Below, piece by piece: positions 24,714 to 35,880 of a stretch of 64,000 nt of DNA. A program made the translations under genes and the position numbers. The notes below the pieces were generated by a model. That model was not told where the DNA came from and ran no database searches. It saw only the letters and a program-made list of their open reading frames with translations. Position 1 is the first letter of the stretch, and every line of letters starts with the position of its first letter. This DNA is from Elgaria multicarinata webbii (taxonomy: Eukaryota > Chordata > Lepidosauria > Squamata > Anguidae), in the NCBI RefSeq assembly GCF_023053635.1, contig NC_086188.1, positions 3,427,001 to 3,491,000 on the forward strand. Direction: 5' to 3'.

Positions 24714-25085
24714 GGAGCTCCCAGGAAATAGAGCTCTAGATTCGGAGCCCTTGGGAGACAGATTTGGAGTCCCCAGGAAATAGATTTGGAGTCCTTGGGA
24801 GACAGATTCGGAGTCCCCGGGAAATAGTTTCAGAGCTCTAGATTCGGAGCCTTTGGGAGACAGATTCAGAGCTCCCGGGAAATAGATTCAGAGCTCCAGA
24901 TTCGGAGTCCTTGGGAGACAGATTCGGAGCTCTAGATTTGGAGCCCTTGGGAGACAGATTCGGAGCTCCTGGGAAATAGATTCAGAGCTCTAGATTCAGA
25001 GGCCTTGGGAGACAGATTCAGAGCTCCCGGGAAATAGATTCAGAGCTCCAGAATCGGAGTCCTTGGGAGACAGATTTGGAGCCGG
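24714..25085. repeat. Composite minisatellite, about 58-bp higher-order unit
   Basis: About six units, each built of three sub-blocks that all start AGATTCRGAG or close to it: a 22-base block ending CTTGGGAGAC, a 22-base block ending CCCGGGAAAT and a 14-base block ending GCTCT. Order and completeness vary, showing unequal exchange. Confidence 0.88.
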
Positions 25086-26155
25086 GTCTCATGGGCCCAG
25101 ACTTTGGAAGGCCAGATACCTTTCAGTAACTGGTGTTCAGGTGCCGTGTTTCTGAAGATGAGGTTCCATCTAGCCATAGCTACTGACAGATGCTTCCTTC
25201 ACCATGAATACGGCTCATCCCTGTTAAAAGCCACCGAAGCTAAGCGGCCATCGACACATCCTGTGGCGGCCACGTAATATTGTGTGGTGCGACGGAGGAT
25301 TTAATGCTGTCTCTCCTATTAGGATGGAACGCTAGGGTCTGCCTTTTGTCCCGGTTCTGACTGCAAGGAATGGGTGGCTTCACTTGGCTAACCCAGTGGG
25401 CCAGGGGGTCGCAGGAGGCTCTTCGGAACAAGCCCTGTGTCTCGGGCCCCGCTGCGTGGAAGGCTCCATCCTAGCCTGCCATGCTGGATGGCTCTTCTGC
25501 CGTTTGGTGAGCTGCCCACTGAGTGTCACTGCAGGCTCACTCACTACCGGCAGCCCTCTGTTTGCCGGGGAGAGGTGGGCTTTGCCATCTGGACATCCTG
25601 CGTAGCTGTGGGTGGTTCCCCCCTCCCTTCCTTTTGATCAGGACGTGTCTTTGTTTCTAAGGCTAAGTCATGTGCCATTAGAAGACAACACACACACACC
25701 CTGCACACACTTCAAAGGAATGGATACTTACAAAGGAGACCGGCCACCAGATAATTTCTAGCCAATGGAGGTGTTCCTGGAAACCCTCTTGGTCCACCTG
25801 AATAAAGGTGACCAGCTGCATTTCCCCCCTTGGAATATGGAAAGGCACTTAAGAACGGTACAGGCTCAGCATCTCCTCTTTTTCTTGTCCAAATTACCCT
25901 CGGGGGGGGGAATTGCCGATTTACTTTAGACGAGCATTTTCTGAGGGCTCTTCAGGACAAAATCTGTTGTTGCCTGCAAGCTAGCCGGCTCAGCCGCTGA
26001 GATCAGGAGGGCTTGAAGGAAATGTTTTGGTGGCCCCCAAATAGGGTGGGGGGACCCTAAAAAGACCCTGGTCTTCCTCCTGAGCCCTGTGCAGAAGCAA
26101 ATGAGCTGGCACCTATTTAACCTTGTGTGTGTGTCACTGCCAAAGTGATGCATAT
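25086..26155. other. No recognised feature
   Basis: Intergenic. Contains short CA runs near 25690 and no credible gene. Frames at 25240-25637 do not resemble known proteins. Confidence 0.5.
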
Positions 26156-26215
26156 ATTGTATTCTTTTAGGCACCAGGTTAAAATGATGCTATTTACCTG
26201 GGAATTTTGAACTTG
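26156..26215 (+). mobile_element. L2-clade LINE ORF2 end fragment
   Basis: TTTTAGGCACCAGGTTAAAA and TTTACCTGGGAATTTT resemble the LINE text for the F.RHQVK..LF motif seen in better copies. Confidence 0.4.
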
Positions 26216-26459
26216 ATCATAGTCTGTCTGCCCAGTTCTGTGGTTACTTGAGGCTCACAGGCTGTTCAAGGCAGGTCACGTCCCATCTAGTAAGCAGAGC
26301 CTGGTCACAGATAGTCCAGTCAAAGTAGACAGCCTGACAGGCCATGTGAAGGCAGAAGAAAACAGGACCTTGGATAGCTCCAAGTGGACCCTGCTGGCTG
26401 GAATTCTTTCCTACTAGGACAATCGGAGGATGTTGTCTCAGCAGGGAGCTAAAGCCAAC

Positions 26460-26820
26460 TTATTGAAAATATTTCTTGACCGCCTTCCAGGGCAGGAGCC
26501 CTCTTGAGGTGTTATACAACAGTAAAACTCATATCATAAAAACAGTAAAAACAAAACAAAAACCGCCCAGCAAGAGCAGCAAAGATCCTAAAAAACAAGG
26601 AACACCAGCATAAAACAAAACCTTCACACACAATTGCAGCTGCAACCCAGTTCAATAAAACATGATCAGGGGAAGGCCAGAGTAAAGGAGTACATTTTCA
26701 GGGCTTTCATTAGAACCTGCAACGATGGTGCGCAATGGACCCCTGATGGCAACTTATTCCGGAGTTGAGGAGCCACTATCGAAAAGGCCCTTTCTTATGT
26801 AGTCGCTCACCTTACTGCCC
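26460..26820 (-). mobile_element. Old LINE 3' region, inverted (L2-like)
   Basis: Minus-strand reading gives a decayed ORF2 C-terminus (AAAAGGCCCTTTCTTATGTA region) and a 3' UTR rich in A on the plus strand. It is more diverged than the other L2-clade copies. Confidence 0.55.
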
Positions 26821-26874
26821 TCACAGGTGGGCAAATGAGGAGGTCCTCTCTTGCTGATTTTAAAGTGTGGGCAG

Positions 26875-26995
26875 TTGTGTTTCCAGACCCCTGATCATCC
26901 TGGTTGTCCTCCTCTGAACACGCTCCAGCTTGTCTGTGTACTTCTTGAAGTGTGGTGCCCAGAACTGGACCTTGGTTTTGACCAGTATCCAGCCA
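26875..26995 (-). mobile_element. CR1 LINE fragment, inverted
   Basis: TTTCCAGACCCCTGATCATC, CGCTCCAGCTTGTCTGTGTA and GAAGTGTGGTGCCCAGAACT translate on the minus strand as [20 protein letters not shown], a conserved CR1 ORF2 block. The usual 3' end is absent. Confidence 0.85.
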
Positions 26996-27439
26996 GGTGC
27001 AAAATAACAGCTCAGGTGGGATGACACCCCCTCCCCCCCCCCCAGTTTCCCCTGAAGCACTCTTTCTCAGCTCACGACTTCTGGAGAGGGAGGGGGAGAA
27101 AGTTTCCTAGTTGTCCCTAGAAAATTTGGGATTCGCAAAACTGTTGCTGGTCTCCTGCAAATTACCTAGATCTACTTTCTGCGATCTGCTTTCTGCTCCT
27201 GCTCAGACTGCATGTCATTGGTATTCAGGGTGCGTCCGCCATGTCTGTCTGGAAGCAGAAAATAGCAAATTATCTTGGATTGTCATTCATCACAGCCGGC
27301 GACATGCCAGGGGACATGAGTGCAAATAGCCATTCAAGGTGCCTCTGCAGTTGCGGGCAGCCCTGCCTAGCCCCCGTGACGTGGGGGATAGGTGCGTGGC
27401 GGTGAGGGCTTTGTGCCACGTTCGGCGGTGTCACCAGAT

Positions 27440-27485
27440 TGCAAGTGCCCCAGGTGTGTTGGAATGCAACTCCCGCCGTTCCCGC
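27440..27485. repeat. Palindromic CTCCAGATGTG repeat, half copy
   Basis: CAGGTGTGTTGGAATGCAAC and TCCCGCCGTTCCC correspond to one arm of the palindromic repeat. Confidence 0.5.
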
Positions 27486-27489
27486 TTTC

Positions 27490-27750
27490 ATGACTACACT
27501 TTCAAAGAGACTTTTGAAGCTCCACACAGAATTCGCCTCTCGGAGGACACGCCAGAGAGTGGACGCCGCTACTAAGAAGGCCCTGCTCGCGAGCTCTTAT
27601 TTGACGGCGCACAGTGGGTCGCGGGACGACCAGGAAGGCCTCTTCGGACGATCTCAGGGGTTGACTTAGGGGAAGACCATTGGCTGGAAATCCTGGCACG
27701 TCAAGTCACGTAGAGATTTGAATGTCAGCAACAAAATCTTGAACACTGCT
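27490..27750 (-). mobile_element. Old LINE ORF2 end, inverted
   Basis: On the minus strand RAFLVAASTLWRVL and VWSFKSLFES match the R.FSVAAS.LWN.L and .FK..L motifs of L2/CR1-type ORF2 ends, with GAAGGCCTCTTCGGACGATC inside. Confidence 0.5.
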
Positions 27751-29878
27751 CAGTAGCTAACAGGCAGTCTGTTTATAAAATACAAAGCGTCTCCTCTCTT
27801 CCGGATCTCTTCTCGAAAAAGCCAACGTACTGAAATAGGCCATCTCAGCATCTGGCCAGGTTTATGGTCCTAATGTTCAACCTAAATCTATCTCCCTTGA
27901 AACTCTGGAACAACACATCTCATGCCCTCACCCAAACCCCTCAAGATCCTTTGAAATACCCTGCTTTTGCTCTTCCCAGCATCCTGTTGACAGTTTTTGA
28001 TTTCCCTGGAAGGAAAGCCACGAGATTTTTAAATTGGCAATGGCGGGCAGGAGGTAGGCTTGCTTCTTGACTCCAGCTGGGCCAGAACGGGCTCTCTCAA
28101 ATTAAAATGGAGGGACGGAGAGATCCCCCTGGCTTCTCTTGCCAGTAGCTCCTGTGTCCTGCCAGGACGTCTGCTCCTGTATCTCCTGCCAAATTGGGAA
28201 AAATGGGCTCCCTCCCAGCGGCCGCCGCCTTGGCTGGCACGCCACATTCTCTCAAGGCTGTTTGCTCACCTCTCGAGATCTTCTGTGAGGCCGGAGCGAT
28301 GGCATGAGACAAGATAAAGAGGGTGCAGCAAGCTGTAATGGCTTATTAGCGGCCGAGTATTCTGGCACGATGGAACGGGGCCCTCGGGCTGAGCACCCTT
28401 CTGTGCTTCCGAACGGAAGCCTCCGCCTGCCCTTGGAGGTACTTGGGAACGTTCCCTGGCCCGCGACTGGTTCTGCTGTGAAATGGACCCTCGGTGGCTT
28501 TCTGGAGATGTGTGTGCTGGGCAGAGCGGCAGTCGAAGAAACAGAAACCTTGGCAGGCAAAACGGGGGGCCGTCGGCCGTCCGCCCCATCTGCCTCCCTC
28601 GGCTTCTCGTGTTGTCTCCGGAAGTTGCAGCTGCGCAAATGGGGAGCCATCTTGTGTGCACAGATTCTGGGAAGGAATCCAGAACGTCAACAGAGGGGGG
28701 TGGGGAAAGAGAATTGGATGAAAAGGTTTTCCAGAATGAAATGATCACTCTTAATCGGCCTGCGTGAGAGTTCAGGAGCGATAGGTAGGCAGGTAGGAAG
28801 GCCAGGCGAAATGGATCCAACCAGCACTTGTTTTGGCTGCCAGACTGGGTGACCTTATTGTTGTAGTCCAAGGACGGGGGTCCTTTTTTCTGGTGAGAGC
28901 GTTAAGAGTGTTTTCAAGATTGCTTTTAACATTTTTTTCTAGGTTTGCAGTTGTTTATCGTTCTTGTTTTCTGCGTTTTCGTGAACCACCGTTGTTGGTT
29001 CCAGAAAAGTAGTATAGAAATGGAAATCACCACCACCACCACAATCATGATGATGATAATAATAATAATAATAATTCTTCCTTTGGAGTTTGTTGGGGCT
29101 CCATGCTGGTTCTGGGAGGTGTCAAAGCAAATTAGAGGTTCATTCCTTTCTCTCTTTCCCTCTCTGCTGACCAACCCTGCTCTAGAACTTCTCTACACAA
29201 AGGAAAAAATCCCACATCCTTATTAGGGCTTTCATTCTCTGCTGTCTTTCCATTTTCATTATACACTCCTTTACACACAACCCCGTGATTTTGAATTGAA
29301 AACTTCCCTTCTTGGCAAGGCTCCATTGTGCTTAATGAGACAGCACCATCTAGTGGCAGAATTATAGCGCAATGTTGGCTTTACACACCCAGAAGATCCC
29401 GCAGTATCACAGCAATAACTTTAAATGCCACATTATCGCCGATCTTTTTAAAAGCAAGATTAGGGGCGGGGGATAACTCAGGAGACATCCTGGACGTTTA
29501 CGATGTCGTGTAATGGACCTGCAAACTTCTGTGAGTGGCCAATCAGGAGCATGCAATAGAGAAACTCTTAGTCTTTTGTAAAGTTACCAGTGCCTCTCCA
29601 ATGGGCACCAGTGTCTCAAAGAAGCTTGCTCCAAATGAGCATTAATGGCCTTCTGCTCACTAGTGGCTGCTCGCTGCTGCGCTCACTTTATTTGCTTGGA
29701 TACGGACTAGAATGCAACAGTTATGCAAATATAGCCAGTAAAGGAGGCAGATAGGAGGTTTGCAGTGGACTGGTATAATGCCAGAACTGCCCATCTGGCT
29801 GGATGCTTGGCCCTCCCCCCTCCCCCATGAATATATTAGCAAATAAACAATATTGTGCACATGTGTATTTATATATAT
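27751..29878. other. Intergenic sequence, nothing recognised
   Basis: Frames up to about 200 codons on both strands near 28250-28870 overlap each other and match no family I know. A short CAC/ATG/AAT microsatellite lies at 29026-29075. No gene is supported. Confidence 0.5.
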
Positions 29879-29978
29879 ATCATTGGCAAAAAAGACGAAG
29901 AAAAGACTTGTAATGTGTTGTAGACGTATACGTCTACAACACATTACAAGTCTTTTCTTCGTCTTTTTTGCCAATGAT
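29879..29978. repeat. Perfect 100-bp palindrome without spacer
   Basis: The left arm 29879-29928 is the exact reverse complement of 29929-29978; I checked it base by base. The centre is GACGTA/TACGTC. The match ends at 29878/29979. No other copy of the arm was noticed in the window. Confidence 0.97.
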
Positions 29979-29989
29979 TCTTTGTGCTG

Positions 29990-30082
29990 CAGATGCGTTG
30001 GACTACAGCTCCCATAACACTGGCTGGGAATGATGGGCGTTGCAGTCCAACACATCCCCAGGGGACGATTGCGGGAAAAGCA
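29990..30082. repeat. Palindromic CTCCAGATGTG repeat
   Basis: TGCGTTGGACTACAGCTCCC and GGGCGTTGCAGTCCAACACA are its inverted arms. It lies 12 bp after the 100-bp palindrome. Confidence 0.7.
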
Positions 30083-30321
30083 GACATAGGGCTCACTTCT
30101 GCATTCACGAATGCTGGGGATTATTAGACGTCTTTACGGAGGAGGAGCGCACGGCTATCGATGGCTACTAGTCACAACGGCTAACGGAACGCCGGCAGGG
30201 ATTTTCCTTTGAGGCATTCGGGACGGCAGCTACATCCAGCCCCGTCGTGGCGTTCGTGGACGTTCAAGAAGCGAGCAGTGCTGTGAATCAAAGGTGGGGA
30301 CCATTTGAACCTACCTGGTTT

Positions 30322-30425
30322 GTCAAATCACAACTTCTATCATCTTTGGCCATGATGGCTGGGGGCTGATGGGAGTTGCAGTCCAACACCATCTGGAAGG
30401 ACACATGTTGTCCACCCCGGGTGTA
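30322..30425. repeat. Palindromic CTCCAGATGTG repeat
   Basis: The right arm TGATGGGAGTTGCAGTCCAA and CACCATCTGGAAGG is clear; the left arm is eroded. Confidence 0.65.
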
Positions 30426-30947
30426 AATTAAAATGTGCACATTTCATATTGGATCGTCTTGTTTGTCCTCTGCTGTGGTACCGGCATCTGTCCAAGGTGC
30501 CCGGCTGTGTGAGACCGTTCCGTAACGGTGTCAGGTCTCTGCCAAGGTCTATTTTTAATAAATCTCCTTTGTTTATAGTTTTGAGTGTGGGTCCCCCCCT
30601 TCTTATTATTCTTCATGTGAAAAGTATTTTTGCCCCTCCAATAATTTTCCATTTCACGGCCCGAGAATAGACGCCAAGTCTCCAGATTAAGACGGAGCAG
30701 GAAATGAGCCATAACGAACCCTGCAGGGCTGCGGGCACCGGACCTGTTTGATCTGGCGCTGATTCGGCTACCACTTCCTCTGGGCCCTTTGCCAAGGCAG
30801 GCGGAGGGGCCATCTCGGTCCTGCCCACCCCGGAGCAAAAGGGTGCGTGTGACATTTCCCAATACCCCTCGATGCAACAGGCTGTGGCTGAACCATTTTG
30901 GCGCTTAAGCCAAAAACTCCCCCAGACCCAGGGGTGGCTCCCTAGAT
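30426..30947. other. No recognised feature
   Basis: Intergenic sequence; chance open frames on both strands only. Confidence 0.45.
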
Positions 30948-31850
30948 CAGTGGTTCCCAAACTTTTTCAGGTCACCGCCCCCTTGGTTCCACAAACTCAT
31001 GCCCAGCGCCCCCTACCCTACCCTATAAAAATCATTATTCAGAATAGCGGTTCTCAACGACCCACTAAGGAAGATAATAACAATAAAATTCAAAACTGTA
31101 ACAATAAATTGAATATTTATTCAAAATCCAATTACATTTTTTTTAGTTTATTCAATTAAACATAATGGATGAACTTGATCCAGTGATATCATCTTTTCAA
31201 AGTCTGATAGTCATTTAGCAAGAATATCAGATATCACATTTAATAACTAGGGTAGAGTACCTCACTATTCTGTAAATTCTTAATGCTCCTCTGGATCCTG
31301 CTGGTCTGAGCACCTGGGCTGAGCCACAGCGGCGGTGGTGGCCGGGCGGAGGAGCTGAGCTGAGAATGAAAAAGGGGTTGTACTGCGCGTGGCCTCTTTA
31401 AATGAGAAGCACCTGCCACAGGCTTGCCGAGGGAGGGAGGGAGGGAGGGAAGGAAAAGAGGGTGAATGCCTGTTTTGCAGCCAGCATGGCGGGGCACACC
31501 AAGCAGGATATGTCTCTTCATTAGCGTTTTGGTGCTTTTGAAACATTTCAGTTCACCGTTAAAAGGACTCTTCTTAAACGGTATTAATACACGTGTGGAT
31601 TCTTCCCCTATAGGGCTTGGGACCAAACTACCTTCTCCCATAAAAATGTCCCTGGGCTTTAAGACCTTCTGGAGAGGCGCTTCTCGGAAAAGACCACCTC
31701 GAGCGCCCCCCTGCTGCCCCCTTGCCTCTTAGCACCCCCTGCTGACCCCTTGCCTCTTAGCACCCCCTGCTGACCCCTTGCCTCTTAACGCCCCCCTATG
31801 CAAACTCACTGCCCCCAAGGGGGCAGTACTGCCCACTTTGGGAACCACTG
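30948..31850. mobile_element. Non-autonomous hAT element, 903 bp
   Basis: The ends CAGTGGTTCCCAAACTTT and CACTTTGGGAACCACTG are classic hAT (Charlie-like) termini. Flanks CCCTAGAT (30940-30947) and ATCTAGAT (31851-31858) match at six of eight positions. CCGCCCCCTTGG near the left end and CCCCCAAGGGGGC near the right are subterminal inverted text. No transposase. A 28-bp tandem (about 2.5 units) lies near 31722-31795. Confidence 0.85.
31722..31795. repeat. 28-bp tandem repeat in hAT element
   Basis: TTGCCTCTTAGCACCCCCTG followed by CTGACCCC recurs at a 28-base period, with a third partial unit. Confidence 0.85.
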
Positions 31851-31857
31851 ATCTAGA

Positions 31858-31935
31858 TGGTTTGGCTTACTACAACTCCCATCATTCCCCCCCCATTTGC
31901 TCTGCTAGCTTGGGCTGGTGGGGGGAGGGTAAGTC
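31858..31935. repeat. Palindromic CTCCAGATGTG repeat, partial
   Basis: ACTACAACTCCCATCATTCC gives the left arm; the right arm is degraded into G-rich sequence. The 903-bp hAT element ends beside or inside it. Confidence 0.55.
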
Positions 31936-32188
31936 AAAACCACTGGAGGACCCAAAATTGCACATCTCCAACACGTAACACTTGTGGGACCCAATCCACC
32001 CCAGGAATCCAATCTACCCGTACTCCCTACCAGCTTCATTTAAACGAACAAGAGTTAAATCATGCAGCAGATGGGAAAGCATTCCCCCATCAGCATAGAT
32101 GGGCAAAACCTCTACCTGTTGAATGTCTGCCTGATGTGCAGTTGTAACAAGTACAGGATCTTTTCTTTTTTAAAAAAGGTAGCAACCC

Positions 32189-32508
32189 TAGGGTGACCCT
32201 ATGCAAAGGAGGACAGGGCTCCTGTATCTGTAACAGTTGTATTGAAAAGGGAATTTCAGCAGGTGTCATTTGTATAGATGGAGAACCTGGTGAAATTTCT
32301 TCTTCATCACAACAGTTAAAGCTTCAGGGGCCCTGCCCTCTTTTAAATCTGGTCACTCTAGTATAGCTCCTGCAGCTTTAACCGTTGTGATGAAGAGGGG
32401 ATTTCACCAGATGCTGCATGCATACAAATGACACCTGCTGAGATTCCCTTTTCTATGCAACTGTTAAAGACACAGGAGCCCGGTCCTCCTTTTCACAGGG
32501 TCACCCTA
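32189..32508. mobile_element. Fully palindromic hAT-type MITE, copy 1
   Basis: Termini TAGGGTGACCCTATG and CAGGGTCACCCTA are inverted, and inverted similarity continues through most of the 320 bp (GGAGGACAGGGCTCCTGTAT against its complement). Perfect 8-bp flanks AGCAACCC (32181-32188, 32509-32516). A second copy is at 48366-48676. Confidence 0.9.
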
Positions 32509-32516
32509 AGCAACCC

Positions 32517-33227
32517 TATGTTTTTAAATGTGTGTTTTTAATGGTATATTCAGACTTCCAGCTGCAGCCTATAGCCATGGCTAAGTCTCCTAAAATTAAG
32601 GCAGAGAGGAAGAAAAATCCCTCCTTCCACATTCTACACATCATGCACGATCTTATCAAGCTCTCTCCTATGTCTCTTTCCCCCCTAAAGTAAAAAGGCA
32701 CAAGCAGTTCAGCTCTACATGTGTTCAAAGGTGCGCTCTCCCGCTCTCTCGCACGCACTGGGGCTGTGTGCAAATCCCTAGGCCAGAGAAATGCCCCCTT
32801 CCCCCCCCCTTGCATCTTCCCGCCAGCATCCACAATTGGAAACAGCAACATGGAGATCTTAATGGGATTAAAATATATCAGGGGATTAAAGCAGGTGAGG
32901 AGGAAAAGGGTGTACGAGAACCTCTCCGCTCCGTCCGTGCTGGCTTCTTATGCGTGAGAGGCCGGATCCGGGGGTCTGTCTTTTGCTGCGGGGCTTGATT
33001 ATAAAACAGGGCGAAAGTAGTCCAAATACCTGTCTAATTTGCCATGCCATCAGCGTTTGCACAGAAGTGCAGCGGACGGCACGTCTCTGCAGGGAGGGAA
33101 AGGGGACGGGCAGGCAGCTCTGGACTTTTCCTTTGGTGTCTACATTCTGTAAGCTGTGTAAAGTTGATGTGTGTCTTCTAAAGCTGCCTAGGGTGATTTG
33201 TGGATAAATTGAATTGATGATGATGAT

Positions 33228-33268
<41 letters not shown>

Positions 33269-33654
33269 AATCTATCTCTTATTCAAAGCAGAAAATAACC
33301 GTGCCTTTTTGGGAAAGCTGGCAGCCAAGTTGGCCCTAGCAAAGCCCAAATAGTGACCTACCCACCTGGTACCCCCAAATACTTCGGCCTAATATTAGCA
33401 CAGCTGGAGCCCTTTGGAAGGAAAAAAATAGCAACCAGATAATTAGAGTACCGGCAGGGAGTCCGCAGGCGTTTATATAATTTCTGGTGGTTGGAATTTC
33501 CCAGGAAACAGCAGTCCCACCCCGAAGCAAACAGAGACAAACTCCCGGGCAGCAGAAATCTCAATTAGGAAACATCTGTCCCTTCCGGATCTGGAGGAAC
33601 CGGCAAGAATCACCGGGCAGCATAATGAGATTAAAGTCTGGTGCAGCCTTCTGC
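32517..33654. other. No recognised feature except microsatellite
   Basis: Intergenic. Contains (TGA)n(GT)n at 33216-33267. No gene or repeat family recognised elsewhere. Confidence 0.5.
33216..33267. repeat. (TGA)n(GT)n microsatellite
   Basis: About four TGA units followed by about 19 GT units. Confidence 0.95.
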
Positions 33655-33745
33655 GAACTCCAGATGTGTGGTGCTGGTTTGGCTTGGTGGGAATTGTAGG
33701 CCAAAACATCTGGAGGGGCTCTAGACTGGGGGAGGCTGGTGTGGT
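33655..33745. repeat. Palindromic CTCCAGATGTG repeat
   Basis: AACTCCAGATGTGTGGTGCT and GTGGGAATTGTAGGCCAAAA, CATCTGGAGGGG. Confidence 0.65.
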
Positions 33746-33884
33746 GAAAGAGGCCGTTGAGTTAGTCGGGGGTCAGTGGGCTGGGTTGTACCTCCGTGAA
33801 GTCAGGGGGATTATTCCGCCGACGTTTGGCCCTCGTTTGAGGGGTAAAGTTCTTGCTTAGTTTTCTGACTCGTGTGACCTCTTA

Positions 33885-34012
33885 AGTTGCCCCCCAACTA
33901 TGGAATGTGCTCCTTCAAGAACTACAACTGGGCCTCACTCTCCTGGCCTTTAGAAAGGGTGTAAAGACGCGTCTTTTCAGCCTAGCTTTTTAAAATGTGC
34001 ACAGCAGCCCTC
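33885..34012 (+). mobile_element. Old LINE ORF2 end fragment
   Basis: CCCCAACTATGGAATGTGCT and AAAGACGCGTCTTTTCAGCC resemble the codons for the LWN.L and K..LF motifs of L2/CR1 ORF2 ends; eroded. Confidence 0.4.
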
Positions 34013-34075
34013 AGCCACTATAGGAGGATTTGTAGACCCTTCCCCTTTCTAGAAGGACCCCCTTGAACAGGACTG

Positions 34076-34434
34076 GATTAAGACATGCTGAGGCCCTAAG
34101 CCATATCAGGATTCAGAGGCCCTGTACCATAAAAACAAAGAGGAAAAAAAAGGTGTATTACATTATAAAAGGAAGGGTAATGAAAAGGTACCATCCAGCA
34201 TTGGGGGATGCTTGCAGTTGAACAGTGTTAGAGAGCCTTCACTGAAGATGGGTATAAAAGCACTAATAAAGTAAGTTGCTTTGAATTTCTTCTAAACTGC
34301 TTCTAATTTGCACTTCTTGCTTCCAATACTAAATGCTGCGTTGCCACGTTTTCACTATATAAGGCAACTCTGTTGTAAGTCTCACCAGAATTTCCAACAT
34401 ATTTAAGCCAAAGTGATTTCATCTTTGTTATTGT
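34076..34434. other. Unclassified sequence hosting an L1 insertion
   Basis: AAGACATGCTGAGGCCCTAA near 34080 and TTTGGAGGCCCCTCATC near 35230 may belong to one older repeat now split by the L1. The family is not recognised. Confidence 0.35.
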
Positions 34435-35193
34435 ATTTTTTTTATTATTATTTTTATTAATTCAAACACATACAATACTCCCTTTCCCTTTTCCTAATAC
34501 ATGGTCTCCTTATCTCTTGAAAATCATTTCGCTTCATCTCTCCCTTCTTAACTTTAATACTACTCGTGAGCCTGTCATTAATAGCTATATCCCAGATTTC
34601 TTTATACCATTCTTCTAATTGATAATCCCTTTGTTCTTTCCAATTCCTGGCAATTATTAATCTGGCTGCTGTTAGTAAATTAGTTATTAGTTCTTTACTA
34701 TTTTGCGTACATTTAACCCCTTCATATATTGATAACAAAGCTATCATTGGCCCTTTCTTTAGCTTCCATCCCATTATTTCATTTATTTCTTTAAACACTA
34801 TTTGCCAAAACTTCTGAATAGCTTCACAAGCCTATCACATATGGACTTGTACGTGTCTTTTTCCTGACATCCTCTCCAACATCTTGCAGAATACTTTTTA
34901 TCCATTTGATGTAATCTTACTGGTGTTTAGAACCACCTCCATATCAATTTGTAATAATTTTCTTTTACTCTTACCGACACAGTCTTTAATAGACGTTGGT
35001 TCCATATCTTTCCCCACTCTTGACTACTCAACCGTCCTTCCATATCATGGTCCCATGTCATTTCGGTCTGTTCTTGTTGCTTTCTCATCCCCAGCAATAT
35101 CTTATATAGAGCACTCATTCTACCCTTACTATCTTTCCTCCTTTGTCTTCCCTTCGTATAATCAGCTTTTCAATCTCCGTACACTCTAAATTC
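34435..35193 (-). mobile_element. L1 LINE, 5'-truncated, inverted
   Basis: A poly-T/AT-rich end at 34435 is the minus-strand poly(A) tail. Minus-strand peptides NLLTAARLIIARNWK and KENYYKLIWRWF match the C-terminal part of L1 ORF2. A 16-bp target duplication TCATCTTTGTTATTGT flanks it (34419-34434, 35194-35209). The element is about 760 bp and is the only L1 seen in this window. Confidence 0.88.
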
Positions 35194-35209
35194 TCATCTT
35201 TGTTATTGT

Positions 35210-35829
35210 GAACCTCCATTCTCTCCAACGTATTTGGAGGCCCCTCATCTTGAGAAGCAAGTGATATAAAAATATTAGGAGTGGTAAAAACACAGAGAAT
35301 CTAATTAAGAACATTAAATAGGACAACGCCACATCAACCAGGATAGGTTATTCAGCTTAAAACACAACACTCTCCTAGGAAAGAGTTTTGTAGCCTTTTA
35401 AAATAGTATTCCTGCAAGGATATATTAACTATTTGCAAGTTCGGGTACTTTATGTCCACCTTTGCAAGCAGGCAATCCACTCACTGAGGATACAGACTAT
35501 ATCGATGACTGCTTTTCTGGTTTAGACTCTCATCTGGTTCTTCATTTCCAGGTGGCGGTTCTTCGTTGGTGGCTTCGCGCCCAAGGGCCTTTAGTACCTG
35601 CAATGGGGCGGGGCAGACAGACACTCAAGTGAGGAGGCATAGAAGACAGAAGACAGAGGCGTCACTCTCACCCCATAAAGACTCGCAGTTTGTAAATGCC
35701 TTTGTCACAAGAACAGCTTTCTGCACACCTCTTGTGCCTCTTGGTTGTCAGGTGAGGAGTCAGGAGACATCTTTCAGGAGATAGATTTGGCTTAGGGTAG
35801 AGGGTAGCAGAAGCTGTGGGCAGGATATT
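35210..35829. other. No recognised feature
   Basis: Intergenic; the first 60 bases may continue the older sequence split by the L1. Confidence 0.4.
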
Positions 35830-35880
35830 GTTGCTGTTTTATTTAAGTACATTGTTGGTGCTAAATAAATAAATAATAAT
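35830..35880 (+). mobile_element. L2 LINE tail
   Basis: TTTAAGTACATTGTTGGTGC and TAAATAAATAAATAATAAT match the L2 end at 9100-9140. Confidence 0.6.

Noticed and set aside
25240-25637. Possible exon of a gene between CRYBB2 and GRK3
   Set aside because: Frames are short, no acceptor-donor pair in phase was found, and no similarity to genes known from this human interval was recognised.
28266-28871. A 201-codon minus-strand frame overlapping plus-strand frames
   Set aside because: The sequence is GC-rich and compositionally biased, without family similarity. A stop-poor region by composition is the simpler reading.
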